Shown here: positions 50,406-62,183 of the stretch, piece by piece
Layout of the letters: every line of letters begins with the position of its first letter
Numbering within the stretch: the stretch's first letter is position 1
NCBI GenBank assembly: GCA_013396915.1
Contig: VWZL01000661.1
Location: forward strand, 352-64,351
Length of the DNA: 64,000 nucleotides
Direction: 5' to 3'
From: Stercorarius parasiticus
Lineage: Eukaryota > Chordata > Aves > Charadriiformes > Stercorariidae
The notes under the pieces: generated by a model
Databases searched by the model: none
Told to the model about the DNA's origin: nothing
Seen by the model: only the letters and a program-made list of their open reading frames with translations
Translations under genes and position numbers: made by a program

Positions 50406-53400
50406 CCCATTATTTTCATCACCTAAAAAGATTACCAGAGGGAAGTAATTTTTGTAGTACCAACAAAATGCTGAAAAACTGCACAAGAAATCCTTCCCTG
50501 ATGCAAAGGGTTAGTAAATTCAATTGCTTGGTCACAGTTAATTGCCAGATGCTCTGCTCACTATCGAGTCCTCTTGAAGCTTCAATTCACTTTTCTTCAG
50601 ACAACAGTAACTTTCTGTGTTACTAGACCGTACTGCACAAGGGTGACTTCTGCCAGGAGCTCCCACTAGCCACATCCAATGACTGATAACGAAACAGCAA
50701 GATTAGCAAAAAGTTGGGATGCCAGTATAACTGAGCCCACCATCCTGCTTCACGTGGCAAACAACTGCAGCACAACTGATACCTTCCTGCGACTAAAGCC
50801 TGCAAACCACCATTTTGTCATGATATTCTTGTGTTTAAGCACTAGCAGCACAGCCGCATGCCAGCAGGGCTACTTGCTTTTGGTAGATGGTGCACAGCTG
50901 CCAGCAGCATGCTGGCATGCCACGGCGATCTGAGCATCCCCTCCCAGCGTGGCACTGCATCACAGCCCTGAATTACCACTCCTGTGCTCTCCTCCAGCGC
51001 GTTGATGGTGCACTGGGGAGAGAGTTATTAGTGGGTCCTAAAGTGGGATGAAAATGAAGATGCATGCTCATGCCGAGGGAGCAGAAAGCACCGAGGGGCA
51101 AGGAGGGCACTGTGAGAAAGTGCAGATTGAAAGAGGAAGAGGCAATGAGTATATCATGGGTAGCTTTTCAACAAAGCAAATTATTTATGTTCTCTAAATT
51201 TATATGTGGCACATACTGCACAGCTGGGGGACTGTGATCAGATAAGAGGAAGAAGAATAGCCTTGGATTAAAGCATATTAGCAGAAGCAGACAATGTGAC
51301 TCTCGTAAATGGCTTTGACCACCCAGCTCACTGGTGGGGACCTTCGGGAGGGCTACTCGAAGCTGTAGTCTCCAAGATAAATGGGCACTCCAGTGTGGAG
51401 GAAAGGAGAAAGCCAAGGATGGGGAAATTTTCATCTTCAGTCACCAGGGACAGTCAGCGCAGTGTGTGCATGTTACTCATATGGCAAAACTCTGGCATTT
51501 TGCCACTCTCTGTGGTCACATCTAGCCCTGAGAGGCCCTGACAGCTTGTGGGCTCCCTCCTGCTGTGACCCCAGTGCCTAGGCATACAGGCTCCTTGCAG
51601 AGAGCCTGGGGACAATTAGGTGACTCTGGGAGATGGCCTTGAAAGCAAATGAACTCAGACTCAGAGGAACAGAGTTGAGTGCCTGGGCCTGAGCAGCTGA
51701 GCAGGACATGAGTAGGACTTCTGCACTCCCATCCTAGATATTTTTCATGCTCTGTGCTTTGAACATGGTCCCAGAGCCACAGACCAATTCTAGAGGTATC
51801 AGCATTAATCTGGAGATCTCTCAACATCCACTTTGTGCTCAATAGCAGGGAGTGCTGAACTTAGCACTTACATGCAGGACATCAGCACTAGATCCATCCA
51901 TTGCACCCTGAAGTGATGGAGATACAGTACACACCTTCCATGGAGTCAGTGCAGAAAGAAAAACAAAACTTAACCATGATTTCAACCCATAACACAAGGA
52001 GCTTTTGTGCTGATCTATCCTATGACCATACAGTGAAGATGAAGTAGCACCTTCTGGCTGTCAAGGCTGACAACCAGGCAGCTGGAAACACTCAGAAAAA
52101 CTTAGAACCTGCCAAGTCGCCATTTCCAGGTGGGAAAAGAAAAGGGCCATACCCAGGGGGAAATCAAATGACATATAATAACAAAAATACCAGATGCATG
52201 GCAGCCCTTTAGAGTAGTGAAACCGAGACTCCTATTGAGGAACTTTGGCCTGGGCTGGGGAGTGGAGCTGCCCCCAGTCGCAGCATGGGGGAGATGCACA
52301 GCATGTTGGTGCACCTAAAATGGTCAGGTGGTGGTGCAGGGGTAGCTGGGAGAGAGAGTGGTGCCAAGGTGGCTTTTTCGTCACCAGTGCTGAATGCATA
52401 GATTTAGGTGCTTGAAGATCAGGAACATGAACTTTTCTGGGCTAAATGCTTCATAGTTACCTCAACCCACAGTTTGGGAGAACCACTTGAATATTCTTCA
52501 CTCCTGCGCTTCCTGGCAGCACCCTCAAACATTACTTACCATTGATTTTAACAACAGTCAGATATCCAAATACTGAATTGATACTATCAGCAGTCGGGCA
52601 AGAAGAGTCTAACAGTGCAGGGAAATGAAGAGAGAGCTTTTGAGACCTAGGTTAATCCCCTGATGCCTAAGTCAGCTTTCCACTATTAATACATATTTGT
52701 CACATTAATCATTATTTCCTAGCACTGTTGATTAAGAAGAAAATTTGCACCCATTTCTTGCTAATCTTGTTAATCACGAGGTAGGCTATTACTAGAAACA
52801 CTCTTAAATGCACTTATATTTATTTTTATATATGCTATGTATATATCCCACAGTTTGTAAATATCCAATATGTAAATTACACTTTAATTTTATATCTATA
52901 CATATCCCTTTCTTTCAAAATCACCTGAGTCCACGACGTAGCCAAATGCCTTAGTTACTGCAACATCTGCAACATTTCTAATGCTAGTATCTTCTAAGCT
53001 TTAAGCCCGGTGGGTATATGTGTACCCTGGTAGCAGCACAAACATACAGGAGAGAGCTATCTCTATACCAAGATTTCGTATGTTGAAAAGGTTAAACTTC
53101 AGTTTTCTCGTGCTGCAAACTTGGCTAAGAAAATTCTAGATTTAAAAGAAGTCAAAAATGCTGCTTGAAGAATTACTGAAATGTCAAGCAGCGTATGAAA
53201 GGACTCCGTTTTCATGTCATCTCCATGCCCTAACTCCTTTCACATCCCTCAGGATTATAATTCTTTTAATTGTATTAAAAAAAAAAAAGGCTCAGTCATC
53301 TCAAGTGTATAATTTAAATGCTAAGTTCCTGCCTGTATTCACATTTTCTAGCTCAGTTTTAAATCATTGAAAACAGATTGAATGGGGTGCCTTGTTTGGC

Positions 53401-54858
53401 AAGCATTGCTGTTCACCTACCAACAGAACTTCAGTGTGGTCCTCTTCTGCAGACATTTACCCATTGACTTGATGGGGACTACTCAGGAGAGGAAGGACCT
53501 TTCAGGCCTGCTGCGTATCCTTTTGTCTCATCTTGCTATTAAATCTCTCTGGAAAAGAAACATCAGCATTCTGGAACCTGATACTGTAGAAAATTCTGTG
53601 TTTAAGCTCTGTTGTTGTCTACTCAATTGTAGGGAAGTGGGAAGCTGTCACTATGCCAAAAGTTTTCTTATTGAAGTCTAACAAAACAGTGAGCAATCTA
53701 GACAAACCAATAACATGGCACCCCATGTCCCCAAACCAGCACGCACTAAGAGCTTCATTAAAATTGATCTTGAATTCAGCAAGTAAATCAACACTCACCC
53801 AAGACAATACATTAAATTAATCAGGCACAAAATACCCCATACAGATCAGCAGGCCAAAAGTTTTTAAAAAATAAAAGCACAACAGAAACTTTCAGTTCTT
53901 GGTCGATATCAAAGTACCATGATGTTTCACCACAAAGCAGCACATATAATTAGCAATCAATTACTCATTAAAATTGCCCCATGAAGCAAGCATGTGAGCA
54001 CACACAACGTCTCTAATTCCCTTTGGCTCACTGGGCTCTGGCCTTATTTCATTATAAAAGCCTTCTGGGGTGTGTGAAAAGGCAAAAGAGCTCTTTCAGG
54101 CCCCGGATCTGCTTCCTTGGCTGGCAGACTGCGGTGGGTACAGCAGACCATGACCAGGAGAGTTGGCTTCCTCATGCTCCTGGAGGGTGAGCCCTCTCAC
54201 TGTTGGCAAAACCACCTTTTCTGCACAAACCCCAGAATTTCTGGGTGCAGCTCCGGATGCCACATGAGAAAGAGAGAGGATGATAAGGTCCTCCCTAGAC
54301 AGTTCCAAGCTACCAGTGCCTGTGTCACTGGAGTACAGCCCAACATCTCCTCCATCTGTAGGTGCGTGATCTCCCCAGACTTTTGTGCCATCCCCACCAA
54401 CATGCAGGAGCACAGCCATGTTGCCCAGGAAATCCCCCCCGACAAGGAAGCAGTACCTGTTGTGACTAACGCATCTGCAAGGTTTGCAAATCTTTGAAGT
54501 GCAAACAATGGCACCCATGTGGCTTGAGAGCCCCGTCCTCTGGCATCATTTCCAGTACGTCCCTGCTCCTGCCTGCCTGTTCAGCCATGACCTTCAATCA
54601 GCATCTGTCATGGTGAGCCCAAGACTTGATTTTCCAACACCAGTTGGGGCATCCATATTTCTAATGTAAGATTTCCAGGACAGCCACACATTATGTACCC
54701 GTCTCCTGTGGTGCCAGGGGCTTTTATCAGCAAAGGGTTCCTGTAGGTGTGGAGATGTCAGACCAAGCCCACAGCTTCCCAGAATCCCTGCAGACAGAAA
54801 TTAACTGAGAAACACACGGGGATTGTAAAATAGACACAGATAAAATAGACTGATCACT

Positions 54859-54875
54859 AAAAAAAAAAAAAAAAA
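54859..54875. repeat. Poly(A) tract
   Basis: Seventeen consecutive A residues, continuing into an A-rich stretch to about 54905. No retrogene body was found upstream of it. Confidence 0.8.
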
Positions 54876-56141
54876 CCCAAAAATTTAAAAAGAGGAAAAA
54901 AAGAAGATTAGCTGGGACCTCTGAAATGTGAACGCCCATCCTCATGATGCTCAGTGAACTTTGTGGGAAGAGACTACTCTTGCTGTGCAGGGCGCTGCCC
55001 ACAGTTATGGTTTGCCATGAAGCCTCATTAATACAGAGATTTAGAAATTTCCTTGCAAAGTCCACATGGTCCTAGAGAGTTAAACCAAGAGTACCCAGGA
55101 GATAATGTTCCAGAAAGGGCGGGTTTTAGCTCCAGGGGAGGATTTGGGTGGTTGAGCAGAATTCTTGGTAAAGTGGACTGTAAGGTCCCATTTCTGAGAA
55201 ATGACAACAAACAAGACATCAGTAAGTGGGAATTAAGACCATAGGCACCCTTCTTAGCAAAACCTGCTGTCTTAAGAAGCGTTGCTGGTCCTTAGTGTGA
55301 CACACCAGCTGGGCAACGGCAGCGGGGCTCTCCTGCTTCTGAGGGCTGAGCTTGTGGGTTTGGAGTCAGTGCAGGCACCTCTTCAGACTTCTTACCTAGG
55401 CAGGTGTGCCCCGGGGTTCCAGAAAGCCTGCTCAGATCCAGGGCTAGTAAGATGGGTTGAAACACAGCTGCCCAGGGAGCATTCAGGAAAGGGAGCTCAG
55501 CCAGCTGACTCATGGTCTTTTTTTATGCCACTGGCTTTCAGATAGACACCAAAAGAAAAAAAAAAAAATCTTGGCATCTCATTTGCTAGGAGGGCAGTCT
55601 AGAAGCATTTATTATTAAAAGGAGTGATTGATCAGTGACATTCAGTGTTTCCATTTTTCAACTGTTTCTGGTTTTTTATTCTTTTTTTCCTTGTGGTCTT
55701 TGTAAAAACACCAGAATAATAGCAATTTATTAAGAACTGGCATTCACTCAAAATAGTTTCCCTTAATGTGAATGCTCTTACTGACATTGTAAAATTTATT
55801 TACAGTTTCTCTTTTTTCTTCTGTTCATTGTTTGGATGTACCATAGGACATCAATAAAAAAAAAAGTTATTTATGCTAAACAGATGTACTGTGAAAAGCC
55901 AGATGCAACATGGATGATAACCAGCAGCTGGGCAAGCCCTAGCAGATAAGCTGTCTTCCTTCGTGCCTTCAGTTGTTATAGCGGTTTTCTCTGTTGCTCA
56001 CTTCACGTGCAAGTACACAGAGGTGCTTACAATAGAGATCTAAGTCCCCGTTACTTCCAAAGGCTGAAGAATGAAGTGTGAGCATAACCTCCAAAGTGCT
56101 TTCTCACCCTCCCCGTGCCTCCCAATGCCTTTCCCACTTGG

Positions 56142-56200
56142 AAAAAAAAACAAACAAACAAACAAAAAACCCAAAAAAACAACCAAAACCAAAAAACAAC
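56142..56200. repeat. A-rich/(CAAA)n low-complexity tract
   Basis: A nine-base A run, then CAAA units and longer A runs broken by CC and CAACC. Probably a decayed microsatellite. Confidence 0.75.
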
Positions 56201-58005
56201 AGGAAGAGTTTAAAAGAAAACATGGAAAACCCTAATACAGTGTGCAAAAAGTTGAAGTGCTGCCTGGATTTACCTCAGACACAGTCATCTCCAGACATGG
56301 TCCCTCCAGGCGAAGTGGAGGTTGTCCTGATGCTGCCTAATGCTTGTAGATAAAGCATACACATCATCATGTAGTCCTATTCAGAAATGGCAAGGCACAC
56401 ACAAACTAGCATGCTCATGGCAAGGTGCACTCCCAACTATGGTGCCTCAGGTGGACGCAGACCCATACTACAGCATTTAAGATCAAGAAAGGGACAAACG
56501 CGTGAAACCATGTAGCGCTCAGGGCTGCCAAATGCCTGCTGCCTGTGCAGTCAGTGAAGCAGGATGCACGAGGCACGCTACAGGTGTGCTGTACTGGGTT
56601 CATAATTTCTTCTCCGCCTTGACCACCTAGGGAGCCGGGGCCTGGAGAGTAGGTGGTCTGAATCACGCGTCACTCTCTCAGCCAAAGACATCAAAGTAGG
56701 CAAGCAGGATACAGCTGGATACTCCTGCTTTCTCCTGAATATGAGCTGTGCCTGTGGCTCTCCCGCACAATTCATTCCATTGATGTTGTTCAGTTCTCAT
56801 CCTATAAAGCATTCATTTAACTCAGAGGGGAAGAAAAAGTCAATTAAAAGGAAAAAAAAATGCAACAATGAATTCTTAACATATTGTCCCAAATAGAAAG
56901 CTGGACCAGGTGCAGACCCATGATTAGGATCAAGTGATGGGAAGATGTCCAAAGCGTTCAGCTGAGCTGATTGCAGAGGCCTGGCTTTGAAGACTGTATA
57001 CAATGAAGCAACTCATTAATAGTTGGACTTTCACCTTCCTGGCAACAGACGAGTCATGTATTTGAGAAGGTCAGTGCCTTGGATTTTAAGAATGGAAGAG
57101 AAGATCGGGATCATTTACTCTGCAGTACACAGGCCATACAGTTTTCTTTCAGCATTAAGACTGCATGAGGCTAATACCTCCATCTGCCTAGTGCCTTAGT
57201 TGCTTCTGCATGATTGGGCCAGGAGGGAACCACTGACCCAATTTACAGCTAAGCATGTCAACCTCAGTAACAACAGCAATTTGCTAAGACCCAGGTATTT
57301 GTTACTTTTCTTATGTTTCTCACTTTCTTCATCTGCAGCCCAGCTCTCCAGTTCATAAATGAGATTCCATTAGAGCAATCTGATCCCTTGTTTACAGGAT
57401 AGTCCACGTCTCCTTGTTACGACTAAAGCCCCAGATCAGCAAAATTATTAACCTTTTGAGAAATGCTCTCAAAAACACAAGTAGCCTCACTCTTTTTCAG
57501 CGCGTCACTTGGTATCACACTCAGAGCATCAACAAAGACAGAGTTCTTTATAGTATGAGGTAGTTTGAACCTGTTAGGGCAGCAGCCACAAGGACAGTTT
57601 GCCTCCTGTTTCTAAAGCAAAGGGAAGCAATGGTTTCATTGCCTGATAAGCCAGGGCAAGAGAACCACCTGGCTGCAAAGCTGGGATTTCTGAAGAGCTT
57701 CACACTGTGTCAGATGGGGAAAGCAATGAGCGCGCGTGGTATCAGGCTTTTGAGGGAGATACCTGTTAAAACAAGAATTCTGGTGTGTGCTAATACACCT
57801 GACACGTGAAATGCACAAGAGGGGTTTGTTGGGAATACCAAAGTAGTGTGAAAAGAGCCTGAAACTGAGAGCTATGGAACGTTTCCATATCCCATCTGCC
57901 AGCAAGTACCAGCCTGCCCTCAAAACAGAACAGGTTTTGAATATGTGTTAGAACACCGCTTGGACAGAAATGGTTCATAAAGCTTATTGAGGCCAATTAA
58001 GGGGG

Positions 58006-58020
58006 AAAAAAAAAAAAAAA
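58006..58020. repeat. Poly(A) tract
   Basis: Fifteen consecutive A residues preceded by five G. The upstream sequence does not resemble a known processed gene copy. Confidence 0.8.
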
Positions 58021-59303
58021 GATAGGATCGAACAGTTCTAGGTCCTTCCTTCCCCCAGGAAAGCAAGAAGCACCCAGAGAAGCTTCCAAATAATACATTT
58101 AATTTTCACATACCTCTTCCACCCACTTGGCATGGGTGCATTGGAATGATTTCACTAGCTTCTAATATTTCACTTGCAAGAAAGATCCCTGTAAAGGAAA
58201 GAAAGTGTCCAGGTGACAGAGTTCCAGATATTCACAGCTTCATATCTTCTTCAAAAAGCTTTGGAGAGAGAAAATGCAGACCAACCTCCAAAGTTGTATC
58301 TTCTTTCCTGAGGTAGTCCTTTGGTCCTTTTTCTCAATACTAGGTTTGGAAGACATCTCTACCCCCTTGGGAGAGAAATTAAAACCATAGGCTTTCCCAG
58401 AATAACCACATTTATACAAGCTTCCCTTCCCTAGAGGAGAAGAAGAGGGACTCAAAACCTCGAAGATTGTTTTAGAACTTTTATGGCGCTTAGCCAGAAA
58501 TTTCAAAAAGAGTTCATGTGGCCATAAATCAGCTGAACTGGTCAATGTGCAGAGACAACTGACCAAAAGACGCACCCAACACTAGATGATTCACATTTCT
58601 GAGAAAGCCATGAAACAAAAGATTTTGCCTTAAAAAGCAATGGGTTCCTTAACTTTTCTTAGAGTCATAACACACTGCATGAACTTTCATGATTACGAGG
58701 ACCAACATAACTGAATTAATGAAGAAGTATATCCAGACATTTCTTTCAGTGCTGGCAAAATCACAAGTACACACCAGGTGACCAAAACCTCAACATCCTA
58801 CACACTAAGCCATAAAATTCTTGCACAATATTCTCACAAACACTTCTGTTCTGCTAAAAGTCAATGAGTAGCATCTTTTTGTCTGTTATATCATCTATTC
58901 ACATAGATTTTTATGTCAGGAAACTGTGTATTTGTCTCCTTTCAAGTTGAGTTCCCTTCTTATGACTACAGAGGCCATTTTTCTGGAGGAAGAACTAATG
59001 ATTCTGCCTGTGTCAACTTATATTTTAAATGCAATTGACTTTTAGAGTGAGAAAAGCCCTTCTGAAAAAGCCTTGAAGACATATTCACTGAAGATGAATA
59101 CATAGTGGGGTTTGGTTTTTTTTGAATAGGGAAGGTATCTTATCCTATATGGTTTTAGGAATAAATATAGATGCCAGAAGCAAGTACTAGGGGCTTTCAA
59201 ACGCTCTGAAGATTCCGTATTCTGACTGGATTCTTCACTGTAAATATGCTGTGAACTGGGAAGAGTGGCCTCTCACACCATTTTCCAAATGTTTTTTGTG
59301 TCC

Positions 59304-59370
59304 CTTAGCTGATACAAAAGAGGCAAGGATAGTCTTTTGTGTTATCCTTGCCTCTTCTGTCCTGGGTTAG
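59304..59370. other. Strong hairpin, miRNA-precursor-like shape
   Basis: AAGAGGCAAGGATA (59318-59331) is perfectly complementary in reverse to TATCCTTGCCTCTT (59343-59356), with an 11-base loop between. Beyond one mismatch the pairing continues with ACA/TGT, then after a 2x2 mismatch with further pairs and G-U pairs out to 59304 and 59370. The whole foldback is about 67 bases. No similarity to a miRNA I know. It could equally be a small inverted duplication. Confidence 0.5.
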
Positions 59371-60946
59371 AGGACCTAGTGCTTTATTTGAAACTCTTTT
59401 GGAGGAAAATAACATTATGATCCCATCTCTGTTGAGCAGGGTGGCAGACTCGAGTTTCCAGACAATGTTCAGAAATAGATCACTTGTAATGCCAGTGGCC
59501 CAAAGACTACAACAGCTTTGACTGCAGTGTTAGCTAGGAAGTACAGGTGTTGGTAAATGTCCTGGGCAGATCTCCCTTAAGGAAGTGACTGCAGTCAAAG
59601 ACACCATCCTCAAAGCATCCACAATAGGATTTATCATGGCCACAGTGAGCGCTAAGATCTGGAGAGCTTATAGGTAAGTGGAAACCTGCAATATATAGAT
59701 GTACTCCCCTCGTCCCCACAGCTCAACATTGCATCTCAGTGATGTAATTCACAAAGTTCTGTAACCGGAGACATTCACGGAGCTTGCAAGGCACCCTCTG
59801 TTCTATGGCTGCATTGCAAAGTAAATTATGTGAACAGAGGATGCCCACTAAACAGGGCACAGTTCAGGCCCACACCATATAACACAAGACCATAAGTTGT
59901 GCAAATATCACTCAGGGCTAATGACTGGAGAATGACATCATTTTGAGGTGCTCCTTCTTCCAGTAGATCCATGCCTGGATCATCCTCATTCATGGCAACT
60001 GAAATGTCTTCAAAGATGCTATTATTAGTACTTCCTGGCTTCTGTCTATTCTACAAGACAACTTGAACGCCTCTACTTGTTTTAAACACCCTGTTCAACC
60101 TCTGGTTACTATGCTTAGGGAGACAGCAATGCAAATGTATAGGTAAAGCAGCAAGGACTTTTACAAAGCCACACAGCAAAAGCTGGACCTTCACGGATCA
60201 GCTTCAGCAGAGCTACGTTGATTTATAGGAGATGGCCGACACGTATCATCTGATGCAATCTACCATCCAGAAAAGAGATCATATGAGGTAGTTGCTCAAG
60301 ATAGCAGAGCATTGGGAATCAGTGACCCAACAAGGCCCTTCCAGTTTAATATTCCAAAATTCCTTGAAGCTTCACATAGGACCTGGGGCAGAATGCTTAA
60401 ACTTTGCAAAGAAGGTTCATGGTCAGGTGGTTGCTGTAATAGATAGACACTTTGGAGCCCTTTTATTTTTAAATTTTGCCCTCCACCATGAAGCTAACCA
60501 GTTTGTAAAGATCAACAACTCAGAGCAAGCATCTCCCTCTCCATGAGCAATGCGGTTAGCTCTGCATTACAAGGTTTCACCAGTGCTTTTTAACTACTGG
60601 GTGCTTTTCTAAATTGAAGACCAGGCACACTGGTCAGCAAAATGAAAAGACAGAGCCCCAGGCAGTATTCAGTTCATAAGTACCTGCCAATTTGTTTTGC
60701 AATTGCACTGTTATTTAAAAATGACAGTGTTGAATTAAAAAAAGTTTTAGCTGGGTATGGAACTTTGCAGCTCCACGACAGATCTGCCAGGGTGCTCTAT
60801 CTGCCAGCCCATAAAACATTTTGCAATCGAGCGTGCCAACCTAAATTAACTGGATTTGAGGTCAAGCAGCATTCACAGCTGCACGCTCTGCAGAAAACCT
60901 GAGAAGGAGCAGCAGCAATACCCCTTTTACCTGTAAAACATATTGG

Positions 60947-60969
60947 AAATAAATAAATAAACAAACAAA
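60947..60969. repeat. (AAAT)n/(AAAC)n microsatellite
   Basis: Three AAAT units followed by two AAAC units on the plus strand. Confidence 0.8.
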
Positions 60970-62114
60970 GAAGGTAAAATCCACTCGCTGTTCTCATGCT
61001 CTTTTTTATGGGGTTGAGCAATATTTATTTGAAAGCTGTAAAACCACAAGTACTTGGCATCTGCCCTCTTTGATCGCAGCATAGTTTAATGTAGGGCAGG
61101 GGCATCATTTAGCTGCTTTTAGCAAAGTTAAAATTGGACCTTTGAATCATTACATTTTTCTCTAAAACCCGCCTGTACTTGGATGTGCTAAGGCACCATT
61201 TTATAAGTAAATATATAAATATAATACATATGCACACCTCATGTTTTCTTCCTTGGCTCGTTGATATTGAGGAGAGTCAACTGAAGCCAATAGACCAACC
61301 ATTGGCAAAAATGACTGAAAGGTTGTCAGTATGACATGAGCACAGATGCAGCCCTTAGCTTCCTTCTGCTTTAACTTGCAAAAATATCCTTTTGCCATCC
61401 AGCTCACGGACAGGTACTGAAGCCTGATTAACATCTTTTAAATAGATTGAGATCATCATATAAACAGAGCTTGTAAAATGCAGAGAATTATCATTATTTT
61501 ACCAGGCCAAATCTTGACATCATTACCATTTTCCACTGAGAGAAGAAAATTATCTTGGCTTCAAGAGTGGTTTTGCGTCACTAAAAGCTCAACAAAAACA
61601 GACTGAGAGAGGACTTCAGGATCTGTCCAGAGATTATTTATCCTTAGGACAGACAGCACATAATAATTAATTTCACCACAAAATAGCTTGGCTTTGGACT
61701 GATCTATCTGCGACTTCAGTAGGCCACCTAAAGCAGGTTGGCCAGTCTGCACAGCTATAAAAGGTGAGGTGGCCTGTTCCTTTGCGCAAAGGAAGGACTG
61801 TGTTAATGCACTGGACCCAGGGACAGATGATCACTCGACTTGCAGCTGCTTGATGCTTCTTTTAAAAATTGTTCTGGGCCATGGATGATCTCAGGGGTCA
61901 AGAGCTCTTCCCACCTGGGTCTTCACTGACTCTTCCCAGCTTCCAGCAGGGCATTTGTATTTCAGATAGCACCAGGTCCAGTACAGCTCTATGCTCAAGA
62001 AAGTCATTCTATCTAAGAAATGACCTTCATCAGTGAACGTCATTTCAATTCTAAGTAGGTCGCTTTGTCAGCGGTGCTAGGGTTTTAATGGAAATGTTTC
62101 TATTTCAAGACAAA

Positions 62115-62183
62115 TGCTCCATACCCTGATACATGCCAACTGTGGTACCACAACTATCAGGGTATGGAGCACAGTTTGGCATG
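62115..62183. repeat. Two interleaved inverted repeats around a palindrome
   Basis: TGCTCCATACCCTGAT (62115-62130) is a perfect 16-base reverse complement of 62156-62171. CATGCCAACTGTG (62132-62144) is a reverse complement, with one extra base, of CACAGTTTGGCATG (62170-62183). Between them TGTGGTACCACA (62141-62152) is a perfect 12-base palindrome. The arm order is A-B-A'-B', so both stems together would form a pseudoknot-like topology rather than a simple hairpin. Confidence 0.85.

Larger units (their letters stand above)
48285..54858. other. Gene-free interval
   Basis: No gene recognised. Frames up to 140 codons (minus 54096-54518, overlapped by plus 54117-54497) have no domain. The stretch 52790-52920 is strongly AT-rich. 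Shorter repeats inside are listed separately. Confidence 0.45.
54876..59303. other. Gene-free interval with A-rich tracts
   Basis: No gene recognised. A-runs occur at 55557-55568 and 58006-58020. Frames up to 112 codons (minus 54727-55065 and 58240-58575) show no domain. Confidence 0.45.

Noticed and set aside
54859..58020. Poly(A) tracts as ends of processed pseudogenes
   Set aside because: No gene-derived sequence was found upstream of any tract; they look like simple A-rich repeats.
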